Shown: positions 31,580 to 42,414 of the stretch, piece after piece
How positions within the stretch are numbered: position 1 is the first letter of the stretch
Layout: the number at the start of each line of letters is the position of its first letter
Source: Prorocentrum cordatum
Lineage: Eukaryota > Sar > Dinophyceae > Prorocentrales > Prorocentraceae
Direction of reading: 5' to 3'
Assembly: GCA_963575745.1 (NCBI GenBank)
Contig: CAUYUJ010011248.1
Span: forward strand, 62,001-126,000
DNA length: 64,000 nucleotides
Position numbers and translations under genes: made by a program
The notes under the pieces: generated by a model
Seen by the model: the letters and a program-made list of their open reading frames with translations, nothing else
The model's database searches: none
Told to the model about the DNA's origin: nothing

Positions 31580-32250
31580 GATGCGGAAGATCAGCAGCAG
31601 TGCTAGGACGATGAGCCTATGTACTAGCAGGTACGTCCAGAGCAGGATGATCAGGATCATGTTCTCGCACTGGCTTCGCACGCGGGGCCCAGAGGCGGCC
31701 AGGGGACGGGTGTGCATGCATGGGATGTCATTGCATATATTGACACAATGTATGGTCTTGCCCGATGGTGTGTTATCAGATCGGTTCTCTTAGGCATGTA
31801 TGTTATCGTGCCGTCTTGACTTGTCGCCACACACCCAGTAATGTTTCATAGTGTCCAGTCTTCGGCTGTCGATTCTAGTTTCTTATCGTTCGGGTTTGTT
31901 TAATAGAGTGTAGTCTGTCGTGCACGTCATCTGGTCTGATATTGGATTATATGCTGTGCCATCGTAGGTTGTACGCAACAGCGCATTGCATTGTCGTATA
32001 GTTCAGTAGTTTGTATGTGCTTGTCTTGTCCTATCGGGCGCATGTTCTACACTCGCATCCTGCGTCGAGGTCATCATGCCCATTGTGATTGTGACTCCTG
32101 CTTATTTTTCATATGCCAATACAGTCCTGTTCATGGTTTGTCCACGGTGCACCGCCCCTCGATCGGTTAACAATCGTTGCTCCTCGGACATTCCTCTCCT
32201 CCCCCCCTCCACGCCAGTTGGATTAATCCGCGCAGTAAGGGGTAAGGGGA
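31580..32250. other. Spacer, AT-richer
   Basis: Unique-looking sequence with TGTCTTGT and GTCGT words and no convincing exon. Probably intron. Confidence 0.4.
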
Positions 32251-32251
32251 G

Positions 32252-32330
32252 ATGATCATGGACGACAGCGACGTGGACGAGGATGAGTTGAACACGTACT
32301 TCGAGGCTGTGCGATCGCAGGAGGGTTCCG
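32252..32330 (+). CDS. Gene A, candidate exon
   Basis: Reads MIMDDSDVDEDELNTYFEAV then RSQ before a GAGGGT. Acidic, normal composition. Function unknown. Confidence 0.35.
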
Positions 32331-32539
32331 AGGTTGCTTGCCCTCCGGCGCACAGGGGCAGCAAGAGGGGGGGATGGGCTGAGCTCGTATTGAACAAATA
32401 CTGTTTCGTGCAATTTTTTTCTGTGCTGAGTCCCGTTGATGGCCCCTGGATCCCGAAAGCGACAAAACACCGTTGTTGTCAGGAACGTTGGAGGTCGTGG
32501 GCCCCTTCTCGCGCCCTCGTCAGCCACAATATTTCCCAC

Positions 32540-32677
32540 CAGGGCTGGACCTAAACGCTGTTTTGTTTTTCGTTTTGGGAGGGAGATATATACAGGGAAA
32601 CAGGTAGAGCAAAACGAACATCAAAACGAACATCAAAACGACAACGAAACTAAAAACAACGTTTAGGTACAGCCCTG
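32540..32677. mobile_element. hAT-like MITE with 8-bp target duplication
   Basis: 138-bp element with terminal inverted repeats: left end CAGGGCTGGACCTAAACG, right end CGTTTAGGTACAGCCCTG, with one mismatch in 18 and weaker pairing continuing inward (TGTTTT...CGTTTTG). It is flanked by the exact 8-base direct repeat TTTCCCAC at 32532-32539 and 32678-32685. A CAGGG terminus plus an 8-bp duplication is the hallmark of hAT DNA transposons. The interior contains two AAAACGAACATC units and no coding capacity, so it is non-autonomous. Confidence 0.9.
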
Positions 32678-32929
32678 TTTCCCACTCCTGCGGATCGTGC
32701 ATGTCTCCCTAGGTGCCTGTGCCCATGTTCAGTGCCAGCCTCCTGGGGCTTCACTCTTCTGAGAAGAAGAAAAAGTCAAAGAACACACAAGAAAAAGGAC
32801 AAGAAATACAAGAAGCACAAAGGAGGCGAGGCCACACAGCAGGGACCAACAGTCGACCTCTCGAGTGCTGCAGCGGCGGCGGCGGCAGTGGGCGTTGGCA
32901 CGGCGCCGTGGATGCTCCCTGACAGCGCC

Positions 32930-33566
32930 CTGATCAAGAAAAAGTCGACCACGCGCGCGGCCAAGAAGCCAGCAGCAGCCGAGGCAACAGTAGAAGCAAC
33001 AGAAGCACCCACGCCGCAAAAAAAAAAAAAAGCATGGCAAAGGCAAAGAGCATAGCAAAGGCAACGGCAAAGGGAAAGGCAAAATCAAAGGCAGGCTCGA
33101 AACCATTGGCAAAGAAGGCAAAGACGGTCGCCGTCGAAGTCATCCCCGACGAGATCGAGGAAGGCAAGGATGAGGACGGAGACGAGGGAAACGAGGAGGG
33201 CGAGGAGGAGGCGCCAGACATCGATCCCCCTGTGGACGAAGAAGAGGATGAGGAGCTCGCAGAGATCAAAAAGTACCAGCTGAATGGCTTCTGGGCAATC
33301 GATCTGGAGGGCACGGTTTGGACGTACAGCATGCGCCGCCGCGAGAATGAGAGCATCTCGTGCATCTACAAAAAAGCAGCGCTGACAATAAATGGTGCCA
33401 GCTCGTCGGGTTCCGCGACGCTTTGTTTCAGGAAAAGGACCTGCCAGCGATGAGAGACAAGCTCCTCAAGGCCACTCTCGCGAGGATCGTGACAGAAGGG
33501 GTGGCAGAGAACAAGCAGGCCGCAACGATCCGCGACGAGATCCACGGCGCGTGGACGGCGGACTGA
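32930..33566 (+). CDS. Gene A, C-terminal coding block: Lys/Ala-rich, acidic, then globular; two homopolymer frame breaks
   Basis: The first frame reads ALIKKKSTTRAAKKPAAAEA and ends in a run of 13 A (33019-33031). The next frame continues SMAKAKSIAKATAKGKAKSK, an acidic hinge (GKDEDGDEGNEEGEEEAPD) and ELAEIKKYQLNGFWAIDLEG. At a run of six A near 33369-33374 coding shifts again to SSADNKWCQLVGFRDALFQE and ends at TGA 33566. Each break is cured by a one-base change in a homopolymer, so the gene is probably intact in the organism. The Lys/Ala domain resembles histone-H1-like or nucleolar tails and suggests a nuclear nucleic-acid-binding protein; the globular end is not recognised. Confidence 0.55.
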
Positions 33567-33569
33567 TGG

Positions 33570-34300
33570 CGGGCAGGGGTCGATCGTCCCATGATCGATG
33601 ACCCTCGGAGTTTTTCTCGCGTGGGACACAAGAGGAGGAAGGAGGTAGGAGAGGAAGAGGTAAGGAGGGAGGAAGAGGGATCGAGGTGGGAACGGGAGGT
33701 GGAAGAGGGACGGAGGCACGCAACTGTTATGTAGTTCCATTGTGGGGCCCTGTGGGGCATATAGGGCACATGCAGCAAGCAGGCGAGTTATTTGGGAGCG
33801 GAGGCGCGGCGCTGACATCGAGAATATCTTCATCACCATGCAGGTGGTGCTTTCATATATCCTGGAGAGGCTCGACGGGGTGGGGCATCACGCAGTTAAC
33901 CACCGTCGCAGGTGATATCGTGATGACCTGCTCTCACACACACTACCGTGTTGAACTGTGTACATATCAGGTCGTATAAGCCGCTCAACCAGCAGGGACG
34001 GTATACGCTATGATGTCATAGGGTACGGGATGCGACGCTATGCTGTGCTACGCAATGCAATGCAACGACATGGCACGACACGCTGATATATGATTTGCTA
34101 TGCTGTTGTACCCATATGCTCCATGCCATGCTATACTACGCATTGCATTGCACATCTGTAGCGCACGCAATGGTATAGGGTATGTAAGTCGATTCAATGC
34201 GTTGGTTGTGTATGCGATGCTACGCCGTACGATGCTCTATAAAGCTATGCGATGCCATCGTGCAGTATGCCAACAACAACATCGTGCGGCAGAACAGGTG
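33570..34300. other. Spacer with GGGA and GCTATGC words
   Basis: GGAGGGA-like repeats at 33640-33720 and degenerate TGCTATGCTG/ACGCAATGCAATGC words at 34040-34260. No convincing gene. Confidence 0.5.
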
Positions 34301-34303
34301 CGC

Positions 34304-35155
34304 ATGGAACCCGTGTGTTCCCAATTCTGTAGCCATTTCGGCCCAATGTGCCCACCCTACTCCCGCTCCGAGCTGCCTGTGCCCATGGCCGAGTCCGACG
34401 ACAGTTGGCTGAGCCCGCAGCGCGCGTTCGACCTTTCCGAAGGCTGGCGAGATCAGCAAGACTCGTCCGACTACGCCGCCGTCAACACGCAGGAGACCGA
34501 CTACCACCTCTCGCGGGAGACCGACCCGACCGTGCAGCAGAACAACCTCGAGGATACCGCCCAAGCGCCGATCCTGCACAGGACGTGGGGGACAGGAGTC
34601 CTCCAGGCGGCCGATGGGCCGATCGATGTCGATGAGGAGCCGATCGATGTCGATGAGGAGCCGAGTGATATCGAGCAGGAGCCGACGTCGAAGGATATCG
34701 AGCACAAGACGGAGGATATCGAGCAGGAGCCGACGGCCAAAGATGATATCGAGCAGGAGCCGACGGCCGAGAGTGCTATCGAGCAGGGGCCGACGTCGAC
34801 GGATATCGAGCAGGAGCCGACGGCCGCGGCGGATATCGAGCAGGAGACGGCGGCCAATGGGGATATCGAGCAGGAGCCGACCGCCAATGGGGATATTGAG
34901 CAGGAGCCGACGGCCGCGGAAGATATCGAGCAGGAGCCGACGGCCGCGGAGGATATCGAGCAGGAGCCGACGCCGAAGGATATCGAGCAGGAGCCGACGA
35001 CCGAGGGCGATATCGAGCAGGAGCCGACGACCGAGGGTGATATCGAGCAGGAGCCGACGCCGAAGGATATCGAGCAGGTGCCGACGCCCAACAAGGGCAA
35101 GACCACGGCCGTCATCAAGACGATCAAGAAGGACGGAGCTCCCAGGAGCGGCTAG
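34304..35155 (+). CDS. Acidic DIEQEPT heptad-repeat protein
   Basis: Open frame with Met at 34304; an alternative, MAESDDSWLSPQRAFDLSEG, starts at 34385. The N-terminal 80 residues are polar and ordinary. They are followed by two IDVDEEP units and about 15 tandem copies of a 21-base unit encoding D-I-E-Q-E-P-T with small variations, then a basic tail (KGKTTAVIKTIKKDGAPRSG). The expansion respects the reading frame, which supports coding. A GATATC site in each unit shows recent amplification. No catalytic function is visible; it is likely an extended linker or surface-type protein. No signal peptide is evident. Confidence 0.6.
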   Translation: MEPVCSQFCSHFGPMCPPYSRSELPVPMAESDDSWLSPQRAFDLSEGWRDQQDSSDYAAVNTQETDYHLSRETDPTVQQNNLEDTAQAPILHRTWGTGVLQAADGPIDVDEEPIDVDEEPSDIEQEPTSKDIEHKTEDIEQEPTAKDDIEQEPTAESAIEQGPTSTDIEQEPTAAADIEQETAANGDIEQEPTANGDIEQEPTAAEDIEQEPTAAEDIEQEPTPKDIEQEPTTEGDIEQEPTTEGDIEQEPTPKDIEQVPTPNKGKTTAVIKTIKKDGAPRSG

Positions 35156-35189
35156 GGCGCCTTGGACGGGCGCGGAGTGTAGGAAACCC

Positions 35190-35400
35190 ACAGTGTCATC
35201 CCAACCATCACATCACCACCACCACCATCCACACCACCACGAGCACCATGCATCACCACTAACACCAGCACCACCATCATCCTCTTCATCGTCACCATCA
35301 CCATTACCACCGTCATCAGCATCATCATCATCAGCAACATCAACATCACCATCATCATCATCAGCATCATCATACTCACCGTCAGCATCACTAGAGCATG
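35190..35400. repeat. CAC/CAT microsatellite
   Basis: CATCACCACCACCATC-type triplets directly after the DIEQEPT gene. The stretch to 35800 then holds only CTCAGCTCCCC words at 35640-35760 and no clear gene. Confidence 0.9.
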
Positions 35401-35823
35401 GAGCGGTTGCCAGCATTACCATCATCGTGGAAACGTGGTGCCCTCATCTCCCCATCCGCTCTGCTACGGTGAGGGCTCATGCCAAGAACCACCGTGCTTC
35501 CCTCCAGGTGGTCCGTGGGGCGGTATTGCGGAAATCCCTTGGCCGAAACATCGATCGACCTCCTGGGGATTCAGGGTCGGATTTCTGGTGGGGGGGTTCT
35601 GGTGGCCGAGCCCCTACTGCGAGCAACTCCCTGGTCTCATACACTCCCCTCAACTCCCCTCAGCTCCCCCTCAGCTCTGCTAAGCAATTCCATGCTGATA
35701 TAAACTCGCCGCAGCGTCCTTTCAATGACTCAGCTCTGCTCTTCAGCTCCCCCTCGATCTGATCATCCTCACCTCTACTCGCCTTCGGCTGCACTCCAGT
35801 GTTGCTCCCATTTGGCTTAGCAG

Positions 35824-35915
35824 ATGGGTGCCAGGATTGACCTCGGCACGAAGCGCTACCTGCACAAGCACATCCAGGCATGCAAAGTACTGAGGCTTCC
35901 TTGGGGGGTCGGGGC
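35824..35915 (+). CDS. Gene D, candidate exon 1
   Basis: After TTAGCAG the frame reads MGARIDLGTKRYLHKHIQAC KVLRLPWG, normal composition with a basic His-rich helix. It belongs to a series of short plus-strand exon islands at 35.8-37.9 kb. Function unknown. Confidence 0.35.
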
Positions 35916-35954
35916 CCAGCGAGTTGAATGTATAAATTTGCTTGGGGTGGATGG

Positions 35955-36110
35955 TGTCGCCTCAGCTCCACTCCTCCGCTCAACTCCTCAGCTCAACTTA
36001 TCAGCTCAACTCCTCAGCTCAACTCCTCAGCCCAACCCCTCAGCTCAACTCCTCAGCTCGACTCGTCGGCCCCTCAGCTCAACTCCTCAACTCCTCCGCT
36101 CAGCTCCCCA
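35955..36110. repeat. CTCAGCTCAACTC tandem repeat
   Basis: About ten units with a 10-15 base period and AGCT-rich palindromic content. More units lie at 36178-36235. Confidence 0.85.
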
Positions 36111-36140
36111 AGCTCGTGTATATACGAGCTTGGGGAGCTG
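36101..36140. repeat. Perfect 17-bp stem hairpin
   Basis: CAGCTCCCCAAGCTCGT (36101-36117) pairs exactly with ACGAGCTTGGGGAGCTG (36124-36140) across the loop GTATAT. Confidence 0.95.
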
Positions 36141-36240
36141 AGCTGAGCTCGTGTATGTACGAGCTCGTATATAGATACCCTCAGCTCAACTCCTCGCGTC
36201 CTCCTTAGCTCCACTCCTCAACTCACCCTCTCAACACCCC

Positions 36241-36297
36241 CATGGAGATCGGGAGGCAGCTATCCGCGTTGGGTAACTATTTTGAGAACGTGGATAC
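36241..36297 (+). CDS. Gene D, candidate exon 2
   Basis: Reads MEIGRQLSALGNYFENVD, ordinary composition, after a C-rich stretch. Boundaries uncertain; function unknown. Confidence 0.3.
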
Positions 36298-36867
36298 CGT
36301 TGCTCTGCGAAAGATCGCTGCGAGAAAGACATGTTGATTCTCTGTGCTGCCTGAGCCAATCTGGCTTGTGAGAGAGACAGGGGTGACGTAGTGTTTCCAC
36401 TCGTTGTTGGCTGAATGTGCGTCTCTCCCTGCACGTGCACAGCTGACATCGGTCACAACCGCACGTGTCGTTCACGTTGTACACATGTGTATGTGCTATA
36501 TGTATAGATGGCACATGTATGAGTGTACGCCAACATTCGCATAATAGCACATACATGTATGACATACTTATAGTAGTGTATGTGTGTCTGTACATGTAGA
36601 ACTATTGAACGTTTACTACGTATGTGTGCATGCATATGTATACATATGTGTATACGTGTCAGGGCTCTGGGCGTACGCGATGTTTCCTGCTGTCGCATCG
36701 TGGCTCATCCTGTGGTCTCGCACTTTCACCGTTCAGCTGTTTGTCCATGTGCAGCCTTCTGCTACCAAGCACGCGCATATAGCAAGGGGGCCGGCCCGAG
36801 CGCCCAGCTTCAGAAGCAGGCGAATAGGGCGCATTGGAGCAGCCGAGGGCGAATAGGGCTTTCCAGG

Positions 36868-36927
36868 AGGACGGGCAGAATATTCGAAAGTCAGCACTGA
36901 GGATGCTGACATTGGCTGCGCCTTGAG
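36868..36927 (+). CDS. Gene D, candidate terminal exon
   Basis: GGGCTTTCCAG is a good acceptor, followed by EDGQNIRKSALRMLTLAAP and a TGA. Function unknown. Confidence 0.3.
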
Positions 36928-37259
36928 AGCGGCAGATCGTGAGAGGATCGAGGGGGGATGAGGTCGGCTGGGACTGCGGGGGCGGTCAGCGCTCCCCACG
37001 GGCAGGGAGGGGAGGGAGCATATGAGAGGAGAGCATGGGGGGAGGAATGGAGGGAGGGTGAGGCAGGGAGGGAAGAGAGGAGAGCGAAGCGACGGATGAT
37101 CTGGTCACGCACTCGAACCAATTCTGGATCTAGAGGTCGAACCGTGGGTCTGCCCAACTTGATATGGTATACGCCTGGGCTGGCGTGACGGGCGTTCGTG
37201 ACCGCTTGCTCGTGCTTGTGCGCATGCCACGACGGCCAAGTCGCGTGAGCATGCCACGG

Positions 37260-37487
37260 GTGATGGATGTGCATGTGGTCGCACATGTGCACGCACGTGT
37301 ACAGACGCACTCACGTACGGACGCACACGCACGACACACACGTACCTACACAATGCAGGCGCGCGTGCATATGTGCATCGCGTCACATGTACATTCACGT
37401 ACGCGGGTATACAAGGACAGACATACAAGCCGACAGCGTGATATATGAAGCGTGTGTGTGGGCATGTACAACCCAGATGCGTGTGCG

Positions 37488-37524
<37 letters not shown>

Positions 37525-37530
37525 GCATGT
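37260..37530. repeat. Alternating purine-pyrimidine tract with TA run
   Basis: CGCACGTGTACAGACG-type words and a perfect TA run at 37495-37521 flanked by GCGCGC. Alternating GC/AT purine-pyrimidine DNA of this kind is Z-DNA-prone. Similar TACATATG/TGTGTG tracts lie at 36470-36660, 39605-39720, 40085-40260, 41105-41160, 41620-41680 and 46770-46900, all in introns or spacers. Confidence 0.85.
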
Positions 37531-37751
37531 GCGCGCGTGAGTTTGCCCACTGGGAGGGGGGGGGGGGTGCTCTATCAAGGTAGGCCTATGTGGGCCTGGG
37601 CCCTGGGGCCCACAGTGCGCAACTGGTCGGGGTTTGTCATGGGTTCTGGGGCGCCCTTTGGGTGATGTTTGCCCCCCTTTCCCCCGCGCGTCTGACGCTG
37701 GTGCGACCTCTAAAGGGTGGGGAGAAGGAGGGAGGGTGCCCGCGCCGCGCA

Positions 37752-37880
37752 GGTGAACGTGCTCGATGACCGAGTCCACCACACCAACTTCGCTTACAGC
37801 GGGTGGCTTTTTCTACGAGAAGCACACTTGGGGCCACACAGGATCCCCAAGCGGGCACCTAATGCACCCGAAGCTCAAGA
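37752..37880 (+). CDS. Candidate exon, unknown
   Basis: GCCGCGCAG precedes VNVLDDRVHHTNFAYSGWLF then LREAHLG. The first 27 residues look coding; the rest merges into an inverted-repeat family. Confidence 0.3.
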
Positions 37881-38340
37881 AGGTGCCGTCGGGTGGCCAC
37901 AGTGCACCATTGTGGCCACCGACGGCGCCTTCCTGGGTTTCGGCGGCGGGCCTGCGGGGCCGCGCGGGGCCATCGGGGCGGGCCCACGTGGCGTTGCGGG
38001 TGCCCCGCGGGCCACGCGTGGCTCGCTGGGCACCTGCAGCGCCCCTTGGGTGCACCTCGAGGACCCCAGGCAGCTCCTGAAGCCCATGAAGGTGCCGTCG
38101 GCACTTTCAAGGGGCTGAAGTAGGTCGACGGGTGACCACAGCGGCGTTCGGATCCTCGGTTTTGGCGCCACGCTGGGCCATCGGGGCGAGTCCACGGGGC
38201 GCTGGGGGCGGTTCAGCGGGCCATTATGGCCCGCGGGACGCCCTCTGCGCTCCTCGGATCGCCCCGATGACCCAACGCGGCACCCAAACCCTGCGTCCGA
38301 ACGCAGCGGTCGCCCCCGTCGACCCACTTCAGCCCCTTGG
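37879..38340. repeat. Fold-back repeat family
   Basis: An inner hairpin at 37879-37933 pairs GAAGGTGCCGTCGG with CCGACGGCGCCTTC. A larger imperfect inverted repeat has arms 38109-38191 and 38255-38340, sharing AAGGGGCTGAAG, GGTCGACGGG and CATCGGGGCGA. A direct copy of the GGGCCATCGGGGCG block lies about 205 bases upstream. No gene. Confidence 0.75.
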
Positions 38341-38354
38341 TAATGCAGAATTTG

Positions 38355-39170
38355 GTGTCCTGTGTTTTCCTGGCGTTTTCCTGGCGTTTTCCTGGCGTTG
38401 TCCTGGTGTCCTGGTTTCCTGGCGTTTTCCTGGTTTCCTGGCGTTTTCCTTGCGTTTTCCTAGCGTTTTCTTGGTTTCCTGACGTTTTCCTGGTTTCCTG
38501 GTTTTCCTGCCGTTTTCCTGGCGTTTTCCTTGTGTTTTCCTGGTTTCCTGGTTTCCTGGTGTTTTCCTGGCGTTTTCTTGGTTTCCTTGCGTTTTCCTGG
38601 CGTTTTCCTTGCGTTTTCCTGGCGTTTTCCTGGCGTTTTCCTGGTTTCCTGGTTGTCCTTGCGTTTTCCTGGCGTTTTCCTGGCGTTTTCCTGGTCTAGG
38701 TTTCCTGGCGTTTTCCTTGCGTTTTCCTGGTGTTTTCCTGGTTTCCTGGCGTTTTCCTGGCGTTTTCTTGGTTTCCTGGCGTTTTCCTAGCGTTTTCCTG
38801 GCGTTTTCCTGGTGTCCTGGTATTTTTCTGGCGTTTTCCTGGCGTTTTCCAGGTTTCCTGGTTTCCTGGTGTTTCCCTGGCGTGTTCCTGGTTTCCTGGC
38901 GTTTTCCTGGCGTTTTCGTGCTTTCCTTGTTTTCCTGATGTTTTCCTGGCGCTTTCCTGGCGTTTTCCTGGTTTCCTGACGTTTCCTGGTGTTTTCCTGG
39001 CGTTTTCCTGGCGCTTTCCTGGTTTCCTGGTTTCCTGGCGTTTTCATTGCGTTTTCCTTGTTTCCTAGCGTTTTCCTGGCGTTTTCCTGGCGTTTTCCTG
39101 GCGTTTTCATGGTTTCCTGGTATTTCCTGGCGTGTTCCTAGCGTTTTCCTGGCGTTTTCCTGGCGCCCTG
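38355..39170. repeat. CCTGGCGTTTT minisatellite
   Basis: More than 60 copies of CCTGGCGTTTT (11 bp) mixed with CCTGGTTT (8 bp) over about 815 bases. The open frames on both strands (FLAFSWRFPG and RKTPGKRQEN repeats) are repeat artefacts. Confidence 0.95.
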
Positions 39171-39179
39171 GCGCGCCTC

Positions 39180-40330
39180 CTTTAAGTCCCGCCACCCACC
39201 CTTGGGCTATGGTGCCCCACGAGCGCACTCGCGGCCGCCTTGGGGGGGTGCGCATTGCCGTTCAGCGACCTAGGATGGCGTTCGCGACGCTCTTGTGGCG
39301 TGCGTGTACCTTGGGGCGTCGCGAACGCCCTCCTTCGGCGCCCCCGCGGGCCCCGCCCACGCGCGCGCCCGCCCCGACCCCCTCCCATGTGTGGCCACCA
39401 CCCACGCTCGACCCCGCGTCGCGTCGCGCGCGTCGCAACGGGCTGCGCGCGCGTGCGCGGGGGCGGGGGGGGGCTTAAGTTGCGCGCGCGGGCTCGGTGC
39501 GCGCGCGTCTGCCCAGCTGGGCGTGCCTTCTGCGCGCGGCGCAGCCTTCGCCGAGCAGGCGAATAGGGTGCGTTTCGCGCCTGGCATATGTTGCACCCGC
39601 AGAAAAAGAAAAAGGTGCGTGTGCGTGTGTGTGATCATGCGTGCGCGCGTGCGTGTGTGTGTGCGCGCGTGTGTGTATATATGTGCGTGTGTGTGTGTGT
39701 GCATGTGTGTGTGCGAGCTTCGTGCAAACACGGTCCACGCGCGAATTCGTGTCGGCGCACTGATGCGCGCGCGCAGGGTGCGAGCGCGCGCGTCCCGTCA
39801 CGCCCCTGGCGTATATGTTGCAGCCCGTCAGTATATATGTTGCAGGCGCTGAGGCCCCACTGCGCCCGCGAGTGCAGGCGGTTCCCCCAACGATTCGTCG
39901 GGCCTTGGGGCCGAGAGGGCGGGTTGCCCGCCTCCGCCCCGCCTCCGGCGGTGACCCCCGATCGGTGTCGATCTGCATGTTGGGGATGACCGTTATTTGG
40001 TTTAACAGAAGCGGTGCGAGGCACTCGCATGTGGCTGTATATCATATACGTGGGGGGGGGGGGGGGGTCGTATGTAAATGCATGTGTAGGGTCCTGGGTG
40101 TGGGTACGTGTATGTAACAAAAGTACTTGGCACACGCATACACCTACATACCTATACATATTCATAGACATGTGCGTGTGCATGATTTCTATATGCAGAA
40201 ATGACATGGGTGGTGGGTATGGGTACATGTATGTATCGTGTATGTACTGTGGAATGCCCACTTAAGCTCAAGGTCTGACAACACGTGTTGGGCACATATG
40301 TACAGAACGACGTTTGTCGGGGAGGTGGCC
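39180..40330. other. Spacer with GCGCGC and TG repeats
   Basis: GC-rich sequence with a TG/CG tract at 39610-39715, a G run at 40050-40065 and TACATGTATG words to 40250. No convincing exon. Confidence 0.45.
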
Positions 40331-40334
40331 CATG

Positions 40335-40755
40335 GGAAAGCGAGCCAGCGGCAAAGCTAAAGGAAAGGCTGGCTCCAGAAAGCGTGACGTGGAGACCCGC
40401 GAGAACGAAAACGCCCTGGCGCGTTTGCGGTGCCCTGGGGTCCCTCGATATCGAATGGCTCGAGGTGTCGGTCTAGGGGTTTGGGGGGCCAGCGCCCCTC
40501 TGGCAAGGGGCGAGGAAGGTACCGTATCGAGATGGAGAAGATGCTCACAAAGGCTGAGTACAAAAAATTTCGGCGCGCAAGTGGGCCAAGATCTGGGATG
40601 AGTCAGGCGATTGGGTCGCTCATGTGACTGTTCTTTCCGTCGGGGGGATTCGAGGAGAGAAGCGGGACGGCGAGGATGATGACGGCCCTGATGCATCAGG
40701 AGTCTGGGAGGCAAGGCCGTTCAAGAGTGGCAAGGGCCTAGAGGCTTCAGGATGA
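40335..40755 (+). CDS. Gene B, 5' coding block with one homopolymer frame break
   Basis: A Lys/Gly-rich start (GKRASGKAKGKAGSRKRDVE) recalls the basic domain of gene A. From about 40530 the frame reads EMEKMLTKAEYKK to a run of six A at 40562-40567, after which coding continues in another frame as ISARKWAKIWDESGDWVAHV and on to an acidic stretch ending at a TGA near 40755. The break is cured by one extra A. The intermediate part (40400-40525) may be intron. Confidence 0.45.
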
Positions 40756-40819
40756 GTGATTATAGTGTCATCCTTGTACTGCGTTCGCGATGCTGTTGTG
40801 TCGCTTCCCTCTCTGTTAG

Positions 40820-40902
40820 GCGATTGGGACAAGGTGTGCCAGGCCAAGACCGAGTATTACGCTAAAAAGAAGACCGAGCGAGCCCAGGGCAACTGGACCG
40901 AT
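40820..40902 (+). CDS. Gene B, candidate exon
   Basis: CTCTGTTAG then DWDKVCQAKTEYYAKKKTER AQGNWTD, followed by GTCGGG as a possible donor. Strongly coding composition. Function unknown. Confidence 0.45.
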
Positions 40903-41209
40903 GTCGGGGGGAGCCTGTGCAGGGATGGGCGCAGCCGAAGTTGCCGAGAATGTTTGAGGCACGTGCACAAACGTTTGATGTATCATTGTCGGCGCTCGTT
41001 GCTAGTATTGCTGCATGGCTTGCCACTGTTATGACACCACGGGTACCCTCATTGATGCTGACAATAAATTAAAACTCAAGTGTCGGTATAACTCTTGTGC
41101 CACATGACCGTGCACTTATGCACGCATACATACATATATATACACATACATATACTTGCGCCTCAGCGCGCTGGCATGCGCTTTCGGTGCTGACACTGCC
41201 GCCGCACAG

Positions 41210-41290
41210 GAAGACGAAAGATCAGATTCTTGTCGACCTCGGCTGGCGCCCCGAGATTGCGGAGACGGCCTTCGGCAAGAGGCCTTCCCT
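41210..41290 (+). CDS. Gene B, candidate exon
   Basis: GCCGCCGCACAG acceptor-like site, then KTKDQILVDLGWRPEIAETA FGKR. Function unknown. Confidence 0.45.
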
Positions 41291-41849
41291 GTGATTGAGA
41301 TCGATGCGTGGGCGAGGGATGGGAAAGGACAGGAGCGAAAGGGAGGGCCAGGCAGGGGAGGAAAAGAGAAGTTGGAAACGGTGATGGTTGACGGGTATGG
41401 TTGAAGGGAGTGAAGGGGGGACGACGCTGCAACTCTGCAGCGGTCGATTGCGGTTTAGATGCAGGCAGTGGGCTACCATGGAAGCTACGACGGCCTATTG
41501 TGAGAAGCTCAAGGACCACACCATGGCGGGCCCATGGGATGTCGACATGCATGCACTGTTAATTCACACGTACACGACGGCCAGCGTGTACCTGTAGACA
41601 TGGGTAACGGTGCACGCGCATGTGCACGCATACATACATATATATATATATATATAGACATATATACACACATATGTGCAGGTTGGCTTGTCCATTGCAG
41701 GTCTGCTATCTGAACCGCAGAGGAACGAGAAAGAACAACCTCGAAGGTTGTCTTGAGGGCCTGTGTGTCCTCTGTTCCCTACTCCTCGTATACCTCCTCT
41801 CCCTCCTCCGTGTCGGGGCGCGTCTGGTTACGCATAGTTGTTAGCTCCC

Positions 41850-42150
41850 GTCGAGGAGCGCCCCCGTGAGAGAGAGAGGGAGAGAGAGAGCGTAGAACCA
41901 AACGGGGCCGTGGAGGTCCACCCGCAGCACGGCATCCTCTTATATAAGGAGCTCGACTTCACCGAGATCACCGACCTAGTTCACAACCAGCAGAGGGAGT
42001 CAAACGTTACTGGCACTGAGGTCGACGCATCACAGGTTCAGAAAGCCATTGGGAAGTCACCCAAGCGTTCCAAGGTGAAGTCGGAGTCGGGTTCGCGTTC
42101 CTCCGACGGCAGCTACAGCTATTCGTATCACTCGTTTTTTTTGTTGTGTC
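41850..42150 (+). CDS. Gene B, candidate exon
   Basis: After a GAGAGA run the frame reads EVHPQHGILLYKELDFTEIT DLVHNQQRESNVTGTEVD and then a Ser/Lys-rich tail (KSPKRSKVKSESGSRSSDGS), a phosphorylation-prone pattern. Function unknown. Confidence 0.45.
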
Positions 42151-42414
42151 GTGCCGAGCTGGATTGCAGTCGTGTGTGAACCTCGTGTGGCATGCACGTT
42201 GGGGGTCTAGCTGTCCTCCTCACTCGTGCCACGCCCGCTCCTTCTCCGCCCTCTCCTCTCCTCATCCCCCTCCTCCTATAGGAAGTCACCCTAACCCTCG
42301 CTAGCCTCCTCTCCCCTTCATCTTCCGCCAGCCTGTCGCCACATTGGAATCGAACGCTCGATGCACAATGCGAGTTCCTTGTTCCATCCACTCCTAACCC
42401 TCCAGCCTCTATAG

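Noticed and set aside
33369-33374. Programmed -1 frameshift site
   Set aside because: The C-AAA-AAA context is not a canonical slippery heptamer, and similar breaks at other homopolymers make indel error simpler.
38329-39255. 308-residue RKTPGKRQEN repeat protein, minus strand
   Set aside because: Direct translation of the CCTGGCGTTTT minisatellite; the other strand is equally open.
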